NCBI GenBank assembly: GCA_020829485.1
Contig: JAIVFU010000009.1
Location: forward strand, 62,001-126,000
Direction: 5' to 3'
Length of the DNA: 64,000 nt
DNA from: Nostoc sp. CHAB 5834
Lineage (GTDB): Bacteria; Cyanobacteriota; Cyanobacteriia; Cyanobacteriales; Nostocaceae
The position numbers and the translations under genes were made by a program. Below, one piece after another: positions 63,930-64,000 of the stretch (within the stretch, counting starts at the first letter, position 1; each line of letters opens with the position of its first letter). A model generated the notes under the pieces. That model did not search any database. It saw nothing but the letters and a program-made list of their open reading frames with translations, and was not told the origin of the DNA.

Positions 63930-64000
63930 TCCTCTGTTCTTCCTCAGAAATATACTTAGAAGTTGTCGAAGTTAGCGATCGCTCTTTTCGACAAAAATAT

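Overview
The window looks like chromosomal DNA of a filamentous, heterocyst-type cyanobacterium (Nostoc/Anabaena group). The palindrome GCGATCGC (HIP1) recurs throughout, intergenic spacers are full of heptamer-type short tandem repeats and palindromic elements, and the gene content is cyanobacterial: ndhD, sqdB/sqdX, crtO, ycf46/ycf35, xisH/xisI, a GAF-GAF-PAS adenylate cyclase and Omp85 next to lpxC-fabZ-lpxA-lpxB. No rRNA, tRNA, CRISPR array or complete transposase gene was recognised. Species cannot be fixed from the sequence alone.

Layout. 1-4 kb: the tail of an unidentified gene, a tRNA-dihydrouridine synthase and a small toxin-antitoxin zone (ParDE pair, two orphan antitoxin-like genes, a PIN-toxin remnant), then a DUF3825-like gene. 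4-13 kb: a thiamine-diphosphate enzyme of the transketolase/phosphoketolase superfamily with a decayed copy of its own 3' end beside it, a DUF2993 protein, the carotenoid ketolase CrtO, a TPR lipoprotein and an RmlD-like reductase. 13-18 kb: the glycine cleavage genes gcvT-gcvH-gcvP. 18-25 kb: a lumenal pentapeptide protein, a TPR/NB-ARC-like protein that has lost its P-loop, two FHA proteins (one fused to an FAD/NAD(P)-binding module) and endonuclease V. 25-34 kb: a duplicated gene family with a decayed third copy on the far side of a six-PAS GGDEF-EAL protein, an orphan antitoxin and a solitary cytosine-5 DNA methyltransferase. 34-42 kb: envelope genes purC, omp85, lpxC, fabZ, lpxA and lpxB, all on the minus strand. 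42-49 kb: a GAF/PAS adenylate cyclase and the sulfolipid genes sqdX and sqdB. 49-53 kb: an FHA membrane protein and the RHH/Ycf46/Ycf35 cluster. 53-58 kb: accessory genes (retropepsin-like protease, XisH/XisI, Uma2 nuclease, and an SDR / SMP-30-like / ABM-monooxygenase operon). 59-64 kb: ndhD, thrB and a probable toxin/immunity cassette whose toxin gene carries an apparent frameshift.

How the genes work together. gcvTHP decarboxylates glycine made during photorespiration. LpxC, LpxA and LpxB make the lipid A precursor, FabZ supplies acyl chains and Omp85 inserts outer-membrane proteins. SqdB and SqdX make the thylakoid sulfolipid. NdhD belongs to the NDH-1 complex used in respiration and cyclic electron flow. 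Two large sensor proteins make or break cyclic nucleotides (c-di-GMP and cAMP).

The most distinctive non-coding content is a set of repeat families: (a) elements with CAGGGCTATTT ends, 9-bp target duplications and internal hairpins that differ between copies by compensating changes; (b) elements with AGGACTTACGCA ends, one flanked by a perfect 7-bp duplication; (c) elements with GGGACTTCC ends; (d) a roughly 28-bp palindrome family sharing GAGACG/CGTCTC arms with different centres; (e) three unrelated arrays that all have a 21-bp unit; and (f) repeat-like DNA inserted in frame inside gcvP and the cyclase gene.
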